This document shows, in pieces, positions 1-8,072 of a stretch of 40,320 nt of DNA. The stretch spans positions 1 through 40,320 of the forward strand of contig JACPTC010000055.1 of NCBI GenBank assembly GCA_016192985.1, in the 5' to 3' direction. The notes under the pieces are model-generated. The model did not search any database. It had not been told where the DNA came from and saw nothing but the letters and a program-made list of their open reading frames with translations. The stretch's first letter is position 1. Each line of letters begins with the position of its first letter. Made by a program: the position numbers and the translations under genes. Origin of the DNA: Candidatus Woesearchaeota archaeon (GTDB lineage: Archaea; Nanobdellota; Nanobdellia; Woesearchaeales; GW2011-AR4).

Positions 1-46
1 AATATTGTCCAAAAATAGGTGTAAAGAGAACCCGTTGATTTTGTAG

Positions 47-409
47 TCAGTATAAAGAACAGTTTACACACTCTTTTTTGCCACATCCAAAATCTTGGTG
101 GGAATATTTAGCATTCCATGCTTTTAGGTTTTCTACAATATCTTGCAACTCTATGCCTTTTGCAGTCAACTTGTATTTCGTCTTTATAATTGATTCGCTC
201 TTTAATACTTGTTTTTCAATAATCCCATTTTCTTCTAGCTTTTTGAGCCTTTTTGACAGTATCTTTGGGCTAATCTTGCGCATTCGCTTAAGCACGGAAT
301 TAAATCCTTTTTCGCCATTAAGCGCTATCTCTTGAACTAAAAAAATTGTCCATTTTTTACCAAGAATATCTGCGGCTTGAAAAACAGGGCAATTATTCAT
401 TTTTTTCAC
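47..409 (-). CDS. HxlR-family winged-helix transcriptional regulator with Cys-rich C-terminus
   Basis: Motifs CPVFQAADILGKKWTIFLVQEI...FNSVLKRMRKISPKILSKRLKKLEENGII typical of HxlR; C-terminal CGKKECVNC. Confidence 0.85.
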   Translation of the reverse strand: MKKMNNCPVFQAADILGKKWTIFLVQEIALNGEKGFNSVLKRMRKISPKILSKRLKKLEENGIIEKQVLKSESIIKTKYKLTAKGIELQDIVENLKAWNAKYSHQDFGCGKKECVNCSLY

Positions 410-490
410 TAGTAACTATCCTTTTGGAAACTGATATATTTAAATATTTGTTTTTAGGAAATATAACATATTTGCTAAAAAGAGGAAAAA

Positions 491-1312
491 ATGCGAACTC
501 AGTTGATTTTGATATTAAGTATAATAGCGATTGTTGCATTAAGCGGATGTATTTCTGAGAAGTCCACTCAAAAAGCAGAGCTTTCTTTTAAAGAGCAAGG
601 AAATGTTGGAAAAGTTGTTCCTTCTGAAATTGCATATCAAATGCGGCAACAAGGAGATGATATAGTATTAGTAGATGTACGTGAAAAAGAAGAGTGGGAT
701 GCAGAGCATATTCCTGGAGCAATTTGGATTCCACATAGCAAATTAAAAGAAAATGACAAAGAAGCTTGGAATTTGCTTGAAACATTATCTAAAACCCATA
801 AGAATGTTTTTACTTATTGCGGAGCTGGTCATAGAAGCGGGTTTATTGCAACAAAAGCACAAGAAAAAGGCTTCAGCAACGTGTTTAATTTAGATGGCTT
901 TTCGTTTTGGAAGTTGAAATTTCCGATTATAAAGGGCAAGTCAGATCCAGATAAAGAAGCAAAGCCTATTCATCTTGACGAAGCAAATTATTATTATACA
1001 AATTTCGATGATGTAGATTTTGTCGATGTGAGGGAACCAGAATCTATTGAGCTTACAGGAGGCAAAAAAATCAAAGGCGCAAAATGGATTCCTCTTTCAG
1101 AATTGACAAAACACTTAGACGAGATTAATTGCGATCACGACACAGTTTTCATTTGCGAAGGCACTTGGGATGGAGGAGAATGCTCAGCAAGCCCTGCAGC
1201 AGCAAAGATAGCTATAGAAAGGAAAGGATGCAAAGCAGGAAGAATGAAGTATCTCCTGGAAGGTCATGGAGCTTGGGAAGCTGCTGGCTACCCAGTGGAG
1301 ACTTACAAATGA
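491..1312 (+). CDS. Lipoprotein with two rhodanese domains
   Basis: Lipobox ALSGC; rhodanese motifs VLVDVREKEEWDAEHIPGA...YCGAGHRSG and a second VDFVDVREPESIEL...; SD GAGG upstream of ATG. Confidence 0.88.
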   Translation: MRTQLILILSIIAIVALSGCISEKSTQKAELSFKEQGNVGKVVPSEIAYQMRQQGDDIVLVDVREKEEWDAEHIPGAIWIPHSKLKENDKEAWNLLETLSKTHKNVFTYCGAGHRSGFIATKAQEKGFSNVFNLDGFSFWKLKFPIIKGKSDPDKEAKPIHLDEANYYYTNFDDVDFVDVREPESIELTGGKKIKGAKWIPLSELTKHLDEINCDHDTVFICEGTWDGGECSASPAAAKIAIERKGCKAGRMKYLLEGHGAWEAAGYPVETYK

Positions 1313-1319
1313 GGGCAAA

Positions 1320-2024
1320 TTGGCATTAGAAAGCGTTACATTGCCATTAGTTCTAACAACAGCTGTAATTGATTCTATAAATCCATGCGCAATCGGAGTT
1401 CTTCTTTTGCTTATTGCTGTACTGGTGAAGCATTCCAAAGAAAAACCAAAGATGCTGAAAATAGCAGCGATATACATCTCAGCAGTATTCATTGTCTATT
1501 TGCTTTCTGGACTCGGCCTTATAGGATTTCAAAGTATTCTTATTAAGCTTGGCTTTGCAAAATATGTTGGGATTGCAATAGGAATATTGGTTGTTTTGAT
1601 GGGTTTCGTCGAAATAAAGGATTTTTTTTGGTATGGGCGAGGATTTTCGCTGATGATTCCAGCGAGATATTCTGAAAAGATTAAGTTGATGATATCGCAT
1701 GTAACAGTAACAAGCGCAATAGGGCTTGGAGCCTTTGTGTCAATGGTTGAATTGCCATGCACAGGCGGTCCTTATTTGGCCATTACAACTCTATTAGCAA
1801 AAAAATTTGACATTCTTGGATTTTTATATCTCATCTTGTACAATCTCATTTTCGTCTTGCCTTTAGTTATAATTGTTGCACTTGCTTACTATGGCGTGCG
1901 TATAGCTAAAATGCGAGATTGGAAAGAAAAAGAAAGAAAGTGGATGAGGCTTGCTGCAGGCATTGTAATGGTTCTGCTTGGAGTTTTCCTCATTTACTAT
2001 TATGCAGCCGGGGTGCACTTATGA
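1320..2024 (+). CDS. CcdA/DsbD-like transmembrane thiol transporter
   Basis: Polytopic; NPCAIG and ELPCTGGPY Cys motifs; listed ORF begins 1266 but a TTG at 1320 preceded by GAGGG fits the end of the upstream gene better. Confidence 0.8.
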   Translation: MALESVTLPLVLTTAVIDSINPCAIGVLLLLIAVLVKHSKEKPKMLKIAAIYISAVFIVYLLSGLGLIGFQSILIKLGFAKYVGIAIGILVVLMGFVEIKDFFWYGRGFSLMIPARYSEKIKLMISHVTVTSAIGLGAFVSMVELPCTGGPYLAITTLLAKKFDILGFLYLILYNLIFVLPLVIIVALAYYGVRIAKMRDWKEKERKWMRLAAGIVMVLLGVFLIYYYAAGVHL

Positions 2025-2404
2025 AAACAAAAAAAAGTATATTGTTGGTAAGTATATTGTTGGTGATTCTTTTATTGTTCATTGCAAGCTGTTCTTCAAA
2101 AACAAAAATTCCTTCTGTTGACATGGACAATCTTGCGGCATGTCTTGCAAGCAAAAATGTTAAAATGTACGGCTCCATGACATGCTCTGCCTGCGCCGCC
2201 ACACGAAAAATGTTTGGCGACTCTTTCAAAAAGATTACAGAGATAGAATGCAACCCAAATGCCCCAAATACACAGGCAGAATTTTGCATCAAAAAGGGAA
2301 TAAGGAAGACTCCCACATGGATAATGGAAGATAATGAAGTGGATATAAAGCGTTTTGATGGTTATCAGACAGCAGATGGCCTGAAAGAGTACTTCGGATG
2401 CTGA
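2021..2404 (+). CDS. Thioredoxin-like (CSAC) lipoprotein
   Basis: Start at MKTKKSILLV (ATG 2021, overlaps upstream stop); lipobox FIASC; KMYGSMTCSACAATRKMF and cis-Pro TPTWI. Confidence 0.82.
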   Translation: MKTKKSILLVSILLVILLLFIASCSSKTKIPSVDMDNLAACLASKNVKMYGSMTCSACAATRKMFGDSFKKITEIECNPNAPNTQAEFCIKKGIRKTPTWIMEDNEVDIKRFDGYQTADGLKEYFGC

Positions 2405-2435
2405 TTATAACATAAAATAACATAAAAGAGCAAAA

Positions 2436-3488
2436 ATGAAGTGTAAGCGTATTTGCATATTGTTTTTTGTTTTTGTATTGGCTGCTGTGCTTTCTTGTTC
2501 TCAAGAGGATAGCGGTAAAAAAATTGCAAAAATTTACGTTGCCAATGAAGGTGATGGCACAATTTCTGTCGTAGATGCACAGTCCCTTAAAGTCGTTAAA
2601 ACTATAAAGCTTGAAGGGATGCCTCACAATGTGAATGTAGACCCATTAGGCAGATACGTGTATGCGACAAATCATGAAGGTGAAGAAGAGGAGCAGCATG
2701 ATATACACGCTAATCATGTTCCGTATCTTAGAATTATAGATGCAAAAAATCTCAAAATCGTACATTCAATTCCAATGCAAGAGATAGCGGCGCATGTAGT
2801 TCCAAGCAGAGATGGCAGATTTGTTTTTGTCTCAAGAGAAGGCGGCAGCACAATTGTTGAAGTCGATATTGAAGCAGAAAAAATAACAAAGATTTTCAAG
2901 GTCGGAGAAGGCCCACATGGCTTTGTGTTAAGCAACAATGAGAAAACTATATACTCTCCCAATATGAGAACAAATGACGTAAGCATAGTTGATATTGAAA
3001 CAGGAAATGAAGAAAGATTGGAAGTAACCTTTGATAGCCATAAATGTAACACTCCTGTTGCAATGGGAATAACACAAGATGACAAATTCTCTTTCGTAAC
3101 CTGCGGAAAATCTTTTGAAATATATAAAATAGATAATGAAAATAAAAAGGTAATTGGAAGGGTAGGGTTCAAAAAAGGTGACTTAGTTGGTCCTATTCAA
3201 GCACCTGTTTATCGAGGAAGCAATTTTCTCTATGTTCCTGATATGCGCAACTCTGTTGTTCACAAAATTGCTATTGAAAAATTTGAGCTTGAAAAGGACA
3301 TTCCAGCAGGGCAAGGTGCACATGGCATTGCTTACTCCTCTGATGGTAAGACTGCTTATGTAACTAACACTTGGGAGAACACTTTGTCTATTCTTGATTT
3401 AGCATCAGATTCCGTAATAAAATCAATAAAGGTTGGCTCAAAACCAAACGGAGTTGCTGTAAGTGATGGCTATAACCAAGGATGGTAA
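2436..3488 (+). CDS. YVTN/YncE-type beta-propeller lipoprotein
   Basis: Lipobox VLSC; repeated IYVANEGDGTISVVDAQSLKVVKTI / YVTNTWENTLSILDLASDSVIKSIKVG blades. Confidence 0.85.
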   Translation: MKCKRICILFFVFVLAAVLSCSQEDSGKKIAKIYVANEGDGTISVVDAQSLKVVKTIKLEGMPHNVNVDPLGRYVYATNHEGEEEEQHDIHANHVPYLRIIDAKNLKIVHSIPMQEIAAHVVPSRDGRFVFVSREGGSTIVEVDIEAEKITKIFKVGEGPHGFVLSNNEKTIYSPNMRTNDVSIVDIETGNEERLEVTFDSHKCNTPVAMGITQDDKFSFVTCGKSFEIYKIDNENKKVIGRVGFKKGDLVGPIQAPVYRGSNFLYVPDMRNSVVHKIAIEKFELEKDIPAGQGAHGIAYSSDGKTAYVTNTWENTLSILDLASDSVIKSIKVGSKPNGVAVSDGYNQGW

Positions 3489-3511
3489 AAAAGATTCCTT
3501 ATTGTCTTCTA

Positions 3512-3835
3512 TTATCCAAATACTAGAACTTTGTTAGATTCCTCAACAATTTTTAGCATATCTTCCATTCCAGAAACAGGGCATATACCAATTTCCTTTT
3601 CCCTTATTCTCAAGCAGACTCCACAAGCTAAAACTACGCCATTATTTTTTAAAAACTTTTTAATTGAGCCCTCAAGAAGAGGAAACTTATCATCATTTAC
3701 ATTCTCAATTTCAACACCTTTACCGAGCAAAAATATCTTTACAAAATGATTATTTTTCAGCGCTTCATTGCCAAATCTAAAGCAATTCCAGCAAATTTCT
3801 GCATCGTTTGTGTTTAATATTATGCCTATTTTCAT
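3512..3835 (-). CDS. DsrE-family protein
   Basis: MKIGIILNTNDAEICWNCFRFGNEAL...VFLLGKGVE-like and ACGVCLRIRE motifs typical of DsrE/F-like proteins. Confidence 0.75.
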   Translation of the reverse strand: MKIGIILNTNDAEICWNCFRFGNEALKNNHFVKIFLLGKGVEIENVNDDKFPLLEGSIKKFLKNNGVVLACGVCLRIREKEIGICPVSGMEDMLKIVEESNKVLVFG

Positions 3836-3844
3836 ATGTAAATA

Positions 3845-4369
3845 TCATTTTATTTCTATATCCAATTTTATTGGGTTTGTAAGGCAGTAAACACCGGGGC
3901 ATCTTTGCTTAGCAAGCTCTTCAATTTCTTTCAGCCTTTCCTTTTCAGCCTTACTTAAAACTTCTACAAAAAGTTTAACTTTCTCAACAATAGGTTCGTT
4001 GTCTAAGCCTAATGCTCTTGACAGATTTACTTTGTTCTCTGCAGCAACTATTAATTTATCTAATTCAATGCCTTTCTCTGCAGCAATTGATGCAAATGTC
4101 TGTGCAAAGCATGCAGCCAATCCAAATAAGCAGTATTGAACGGGATCTGGCTTAATTCCAGAACCGCCCATGAATGGAGGGCCATCGGCTTCCACAATAG
4201 TGCTTCCATTTGTATGCTCCAAAGTTGATGCAAACTGTATTTTTCCTTCCTCAAAATTCCAGACGCCTTCAACTCTCTTTACTTTTATTGCTTTGCTTTT
4301 GTCTTTCTTGACTTCTTCAACAAAAGCTTTTGATTTATCCAAATTTATGTTGTTTAATTTCATGCACAC
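3845..4369 (-). CDS. OsmC family protein
   Basis: Central ADGPPFMGGSGIKPDPVQYCLFGLAACFAQTFASIAAEKGIEL resembles OsmC core with reactive Cys. Confidence 0.82.
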   Translation of the reverse strand: MCMKLNNINLDKSKAFVEEVKKDKSKAIKVKRVEGVWNFEEGKIQFASTLEHTNGSTIVEADGPPFMGGSGIKPDPVQYCLFGLAACFAQTFASIAAEKGIELDKLIVAAENKVNLSRALGLDNEPIVEKVKLFVEVLSKAEKERLKEIEELAKQRCPGVYCLTNPIKLDIEIK

Positions 4370-4373
4370 ACCC

Positions 4374-4517
4374 CTATTTTATTACTCCAATTGAATACTT
4401 TGTTATTTCTGTATTGCAGCTATGATGCTTTTTGCAAAAGTCTTCGCATTTCTTTGCCAATTCCTTTTTAGCATATATCATTTTGCACGCTTCACAAACA
4501 TAAACTTCTTTTGTCAT
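4374..4517 (-). CDS. 47-aa Cys-rich mini-protein (putative zinc/metal-binding)
   Basis: Translated by hand: MTKEVYVCEACKMIYAKKELAKKCEDFCKKHHSCNTEITKYSIGVIK; ATGA overlap with upstream gene stop; not in supplied ORF list. Confidence 0.75.
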   Translation of the reverse strand: MTKEVYVCEACKMIYAKKELAKKCEDFCKKHHSCNTEITKYSIGVIK

Positions 4518-5011
4518 TTTTTATCTTTTTTCTGATATAGATTTCTCCATAATTTTATAATCCCTAAATAAACGAGAATTATCAATCCAATCAGCAAAAT
4601 TGCATATAAAACATTTAGAAAATTCCAATAGCCAAGACCATATCCATAGTTTCCCATCATTCCATAGCCCATATTTCCTCCCATCATCATGCTCATCATT
4701 CCTCCGCCCATCATACCGCCAGATTCACCACAATATATTGTTTTTGCCATATTAATATGGAATTGTTTTTCTGGTTCAGATCCTTCTTTTAAGCCCATCA
4801 TCTTATGCATAGCTTCATGGGAATCTCCAGGATGCATTAATTCCATTTCATACTCCCCGATTATTTCTAACTGGGAATCTGATAGACTTTTACAGTCCAT
4901 TTTTGAATCAATCAGGTTCTTAGCTTCTTTGATTTCTTGCTGCGTAATTGCATTAACCAAATTCAAAGCGAGCATTAGAACCGCAAAAATTACCAAAATT
5001 GCCTTTCTCAT
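4514..5011 (-). CDS. Secreted/membrane Met-Gly-rich protein
   Basis: N-terminal signal peptide, segment GGMMGGGMMSMMMGGNMGYGMMGNYGYGLGYW followed by a C-terminal TM helix. Confidence 0.75.
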   Translation of the reverse strand: MRKAILVIFAVLMLALNLVNAITQQEIKEAKNLIDSKMDCKSLSDSQLEIIGEYEMELMHPGDSHEAMHKMMGLKEGSEPEKQFHINMAKTIYCGESGGMMGGGMMSMMMGGNMGYGMMGNYGYGLGYWNFLNVLYAILLIGLIILVYLGIIKLWRNLYQKKDKK

Positions 5012-5020
5012 ATTTCCACC

Positions 5021-5323
5021 TCATATATTTTTACTATTTTGTAATCTCTCTTTCAAAACCTCCCTTATTATGTCAAATGCTTTGATAATTTTTGGATTGG
5101 TAAGTTTGTAGTAGACATTTTTGCCCTTCCTATTTGACATAACAATCCCTTTGGACTTCATAATCGATAAATGCTGAGAAATATTAGCTTGGCTCAACTT
5201 TGTTTTTTCTATAAGCGCTGTTACAGACATTTCTTTATTCCTTAATAGATTTAAGATTTCCAGTCTAGTAGGATTTGAAAACACTTTGCACATTTCAGCA
5301 TGAACCAAGTATAATCCCTTCAT
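5021..5323 (-). CDS. ArsR-family HTH transcriptional regulator
   Basis: CKVFSNPTRLEILNLLRNKEMSVTALIEKTKLSQANISQHLSIMKSKGIV...YYKL. Confidence 0.9.
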   Translation of the reverse strand: MKGLYLVHAEMCKVFSNPTRLEILNLLRNKEMSVTALIEKTKLSQANISQHLSIMKSKGIVMSNRKGKNVYYKLTNPKIIKAFDIIREVLKERLQNSKNI

Positions 5324-5328
5324 AATAG

Positions 5329-5348
5329 ATATTAGAATATTCTAATAT
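5329..5348. promoter_or_regulatory. 20-bp perfect palindrome, candidate ArsR operator
   Basis: ATATTAGAATATTCTAATAT, between the arsR ATG (5323) and a TATA-like TATTTAAATA on the minus strand. Confidence 0.75.
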
Positions 5349-5420
5349 TTAAATACTTTTTGGTTTTGTTCCGCAAAAGGTGTCTCGTGTTCAAAGGGAG
5401 GGGGTGCAGAAATAAGTTTT

Positions 5421-7307
5421 TTAATAATTAAATAAACTCAATCCGTTAAAAATAACGATAACAGTAACCCCCACATCTGCAAAAATAGCAAAGGCAAGAT
5501 TGCTGAATCCGAATATCGCTCCTATAATAAACAAAGATTTTGAAAGAATTGACAGTGATACATTAACTCTAATCTTTTGAGCGCATTTTCTGCCAAGCTT
5601 TGTCAAATATTCCAGCAAACTTAATTTGTCATTCATGATAACCACGTCTGCGGTCTCAATCGCTGAATCAGCGCCAGCAGCGCCCATGGCGATTCCTACA
5701 GAAGCGCTTGCAAGCGCAGGGGCATCATTGATTCCATCGCCTATCATTGAAACATGCTTATATTTTTCTGTTAATTTTCTTATTTCATCAACTTTATCCT
5801 GCGGCAAAAGCCCTGATTTGTATTCCTTGATTTCAAGTTCTTTCGCAACGTTTTTGACAGATGCTTCGCTGTCTCCCGATAATATAATTGATTTTATCCC
5901 CATTGATTTAAGGGATTTTATTAGCTGCGGGCTTTCCTGCCTTATTGTGTCAGAAACTGCAATCAATCCTTTTACCTTGTTGCGGTCGCAACTTATTATG
6001 ATTGTTTTTCCTTCCTTTTCGAGTTTTTCTATCTCATTCAAAACTTTTTTTGGTACCTTATGTTCCTGAGTTACAAATTTTAAATTTCCAATGCAATGAT
6101 GCTTGTCAAAACAAACTGTGCATTCCCCTTTCATCCCTTTGCCCTGCAAAAATTCTATATTTGAAAATTTGTGGGATGTAACGTTGTCTTTACTTGCTTT
6201 TTTTAAAATTCCCTTTGCAATTGGGTGCTCCGAATAAGACTCCATTCCTGCAACGCATGCCAAAACTTCCTTTTTGCTGAATCCATTAAAAGGTATAATA
6301 TCTGCAACCCGTATTTCTCCTGTTGTCAAGGTTCTTGTCTTGTCAAAAGCCATGACTTTTAACTTTCCTACTTCTTCGACATACTTTCCGCCTTTAATCA
6401 GGATTCCTTTTCTTGATGCGTTTCCAATTGCGGAAAAAACAGTTACAGGAGTTGAAAGCACAAGAGCGCATGGGCATGAAATGACAAGCAAAGTTATAGC
6501 GCTCTTGAACCATCTGTTAAATGATTGATTGAATCCAAAAACGGGGATTATCACTAATAGAAATGAAATTGTTACAACCATTGGAGTATAAAACTTTGCG
6601 AATTTTTCTATGAACTGCTCTGATCTTGATTTTGTTTCCAAAGCTTTTTCTGTTAATTGCAATATTTTTGAGTATGTAGTTTCTGAAGCTTTCTTGGTTA
6701 CGTAAATTTCCAGATAGCCATTGCCGTTCAAAGTTCCTGCATAAACAGTGCTGTCTTTTATCTTGTCAGCCGGAATTGACTCGCCTGTGATTGCAGACTC
6801 ATCAACAAAAGACCTTCCCTTGATTACTTTTCCGTCCAGAGGAATTGAGTCGCCGGGCTTGACAACAATTATTTCTCCTACATTGATTTCCCCTATTGGC
6901 ACTTTTTTCTTTGCATTTTTCCTCAATGCAGTTTTTGGTTGGTTTTTTACAAGTTCCTCAAGGCTTTTCTGGCTCTGCTCATAGCCGTAATTCTCAAGGT
7001 AATTTCCTATCGAAAATAGAATAACAATGATTGCAGCCTCTTCCAATTCCCTTAGATAAAAAGCCCCGATAATTGCTGTTGTCATAAGGAGATTTATGCT
7101 GCTGAATTTTAATTGGGCAAGGCTCTTTAACCCCTTAAGCAAAACGTTTCTTCCAATAGCTATAATTATCACCGCAAAAAAAGGAATCTCAAACCACATA
7201 GGGAAATGTATTGAAAACAATGATAATATCTCAAAAGGAATAATTAAGATTAAAGAAAATAGCAGATATCTGAATTTCTTGTCTTTTATAAGCTCTGAAA
7301 ACTTCAT
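5421..7307 (-). CDS. Heavy-metal translocating P-type ATPase (P1B, CPC type), no N-terminal HMA domain
   Basis: SCPCALVLSTPV, TGES, SEHPIA, GDGINDAPALASASVGIAMG; phosphorylation motif reads DKTRTLT. Confidence 0.93.
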   Translation of the reverse strand: MKFSELIKDKKFRYLLFSLILIIPFEILSLFSIHFPMWFEIPFFAVIIIAIGRNVLLKGLKSLAQLKFSSINLLMTTAIIGAFYLRELEEAAIIVILFSIGNYLENYGYEQSQKSLEELVKNQPKTALRKNAKKKVPIGEINVGEIIVVKPGDSIPLDGKVIKGRSFVDESAITGESIPADKIKDSTVYAGTLNGNGYLEIYVTKKASETTYSKILQLTEKALETKSRSEQFIEKFAKFYTPMVVTISFLLVIIPVFGFNQSFNRWFKSAITLLVISCPCALVLSTPVTVFSAIGNASRKGILIKGGKYVEEVGKLKVMAFDKTRTLTTGEIRVADIIPFNGFSKKEVLACVAGMESYSEHPIAKGILKKASKDNVTSHKFSNIEFLQGKGMKGECTVCFDKHHCIGNLKFVTQEHKVPKKVLNEIEKLEKEGKTIIISCDRNKVKGLIAVSDTIRQESPQLIKSLKSMGIKSIILSGDSEASVKNVAKELEIKEYKSGLLPQDKVDEIRKLTEKYKHVSMIGDGINDAPALASASVGIAMGAAGADSAIETADVVIMNDKLSLLEYLTKLGRKCAQKIRVNVSLSILSKSLFIIGAIFGFSNLAFAIFADVGVTVIVIFNGLSLFNY

Positions 7308-7359
7308 GTTTTTTGAATAATTTTTTGATATATTAAAATTTAGTGGTTTTTAAAGAACG

Positions 7360-7956
7360 TTAAAATGCCTTTATCAAATACAGTACTGCAAAAACAAAAA
7401 GCAATGCTCCAGCAATCTTGGGCAGATAATGCTCGTATTTGTGAATTTTATGCTCTACTCTTTCATACTCAAATACAGAAAGAAGAGTAATGCTTACGAG
7501 AGAGAAAGTAACGGTGCTTGCGTAGCCAACCATCATCACCATGCAGTTTATATTATTGAGGCAGAAGGCAAGTAGCGCAAATTCTTCCTCATGGATGAAT
7601 CCAAGCACGAAAGCAAAAGCAGCTATTTCCTTTAAGCTTTTTACTTTCCTTTTTTCCCCAGCATGCTCGTGCTCGGTCCAGAATTTATATGCCATGTAAA
7701 ACAATAAAGCCGCTGCAATATACCTTATCCAGGGCGAAGATGACAAATTAAATTTTTTGTTTACAAGGATAAATAGAATAACAACTGCAATTGAAGATAC
7801 AAAGTGGGCGGCAGCTATTATTAGAGAGCTTATCAGAGCAAACCCGTATTTTCTTTTTTGCCTCATTGAATACAATGCTGCAACTGGCCATCCGTGTCCC
7901 GGCTCAAGACCGTGGATAAGCCCAATCGAAATCACTCTCAAGTATATTTGGAACAT
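7360..7956 (-). CDS. NicO-like (nickel/cobalt efflux family) membrane protein
   Basis: IGLIHGLEPGHGWPVAALYSMRQKRKYG motif and about six TM helices. Confidence 0.75.
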   Translation of the reverse strand: MFQIYLRVISIGLIHGLEPGHGWPVAALYSMRQKRKYGFALISSLIIAAAHFVSSIAVVILFILVNKKFNLSSSPWIRYIAAALLFYMAYKFWTEHEHAGEKRKVKSLKEIAAFAFVLGFIHEEEFALLAFCLNNINCMVMMVGYASTVTFSLVSITLLSVFEYERVEHKIHKYEHYLPKIAGALLFVFAVLYLIKAF

Positions 7957-8072
7957 AAATTTAAAATTATGGATTTATATAAAAAGTTTGTTTATTGGAT
8001 TTTAAAAAAACGAAAATATCTTTAAACTTTATTGGTAATATTGTTAAGCAGTAAAATGATATACTCCCAAAA

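Noticed and set aside
2714-3172. 152-aa antisense ORF opposite the beta-propeller gene.
   Set aside because: Mirrors codon composition of the sense gene; no recognisable domain.
5626-7320. Plus-strand ORFs (5626, 6274, 6748, 7096) opposite the P-type ATPase.
   Set aside because: Antisense shadows of a clear conserved ATPase; no motifs or RBS.
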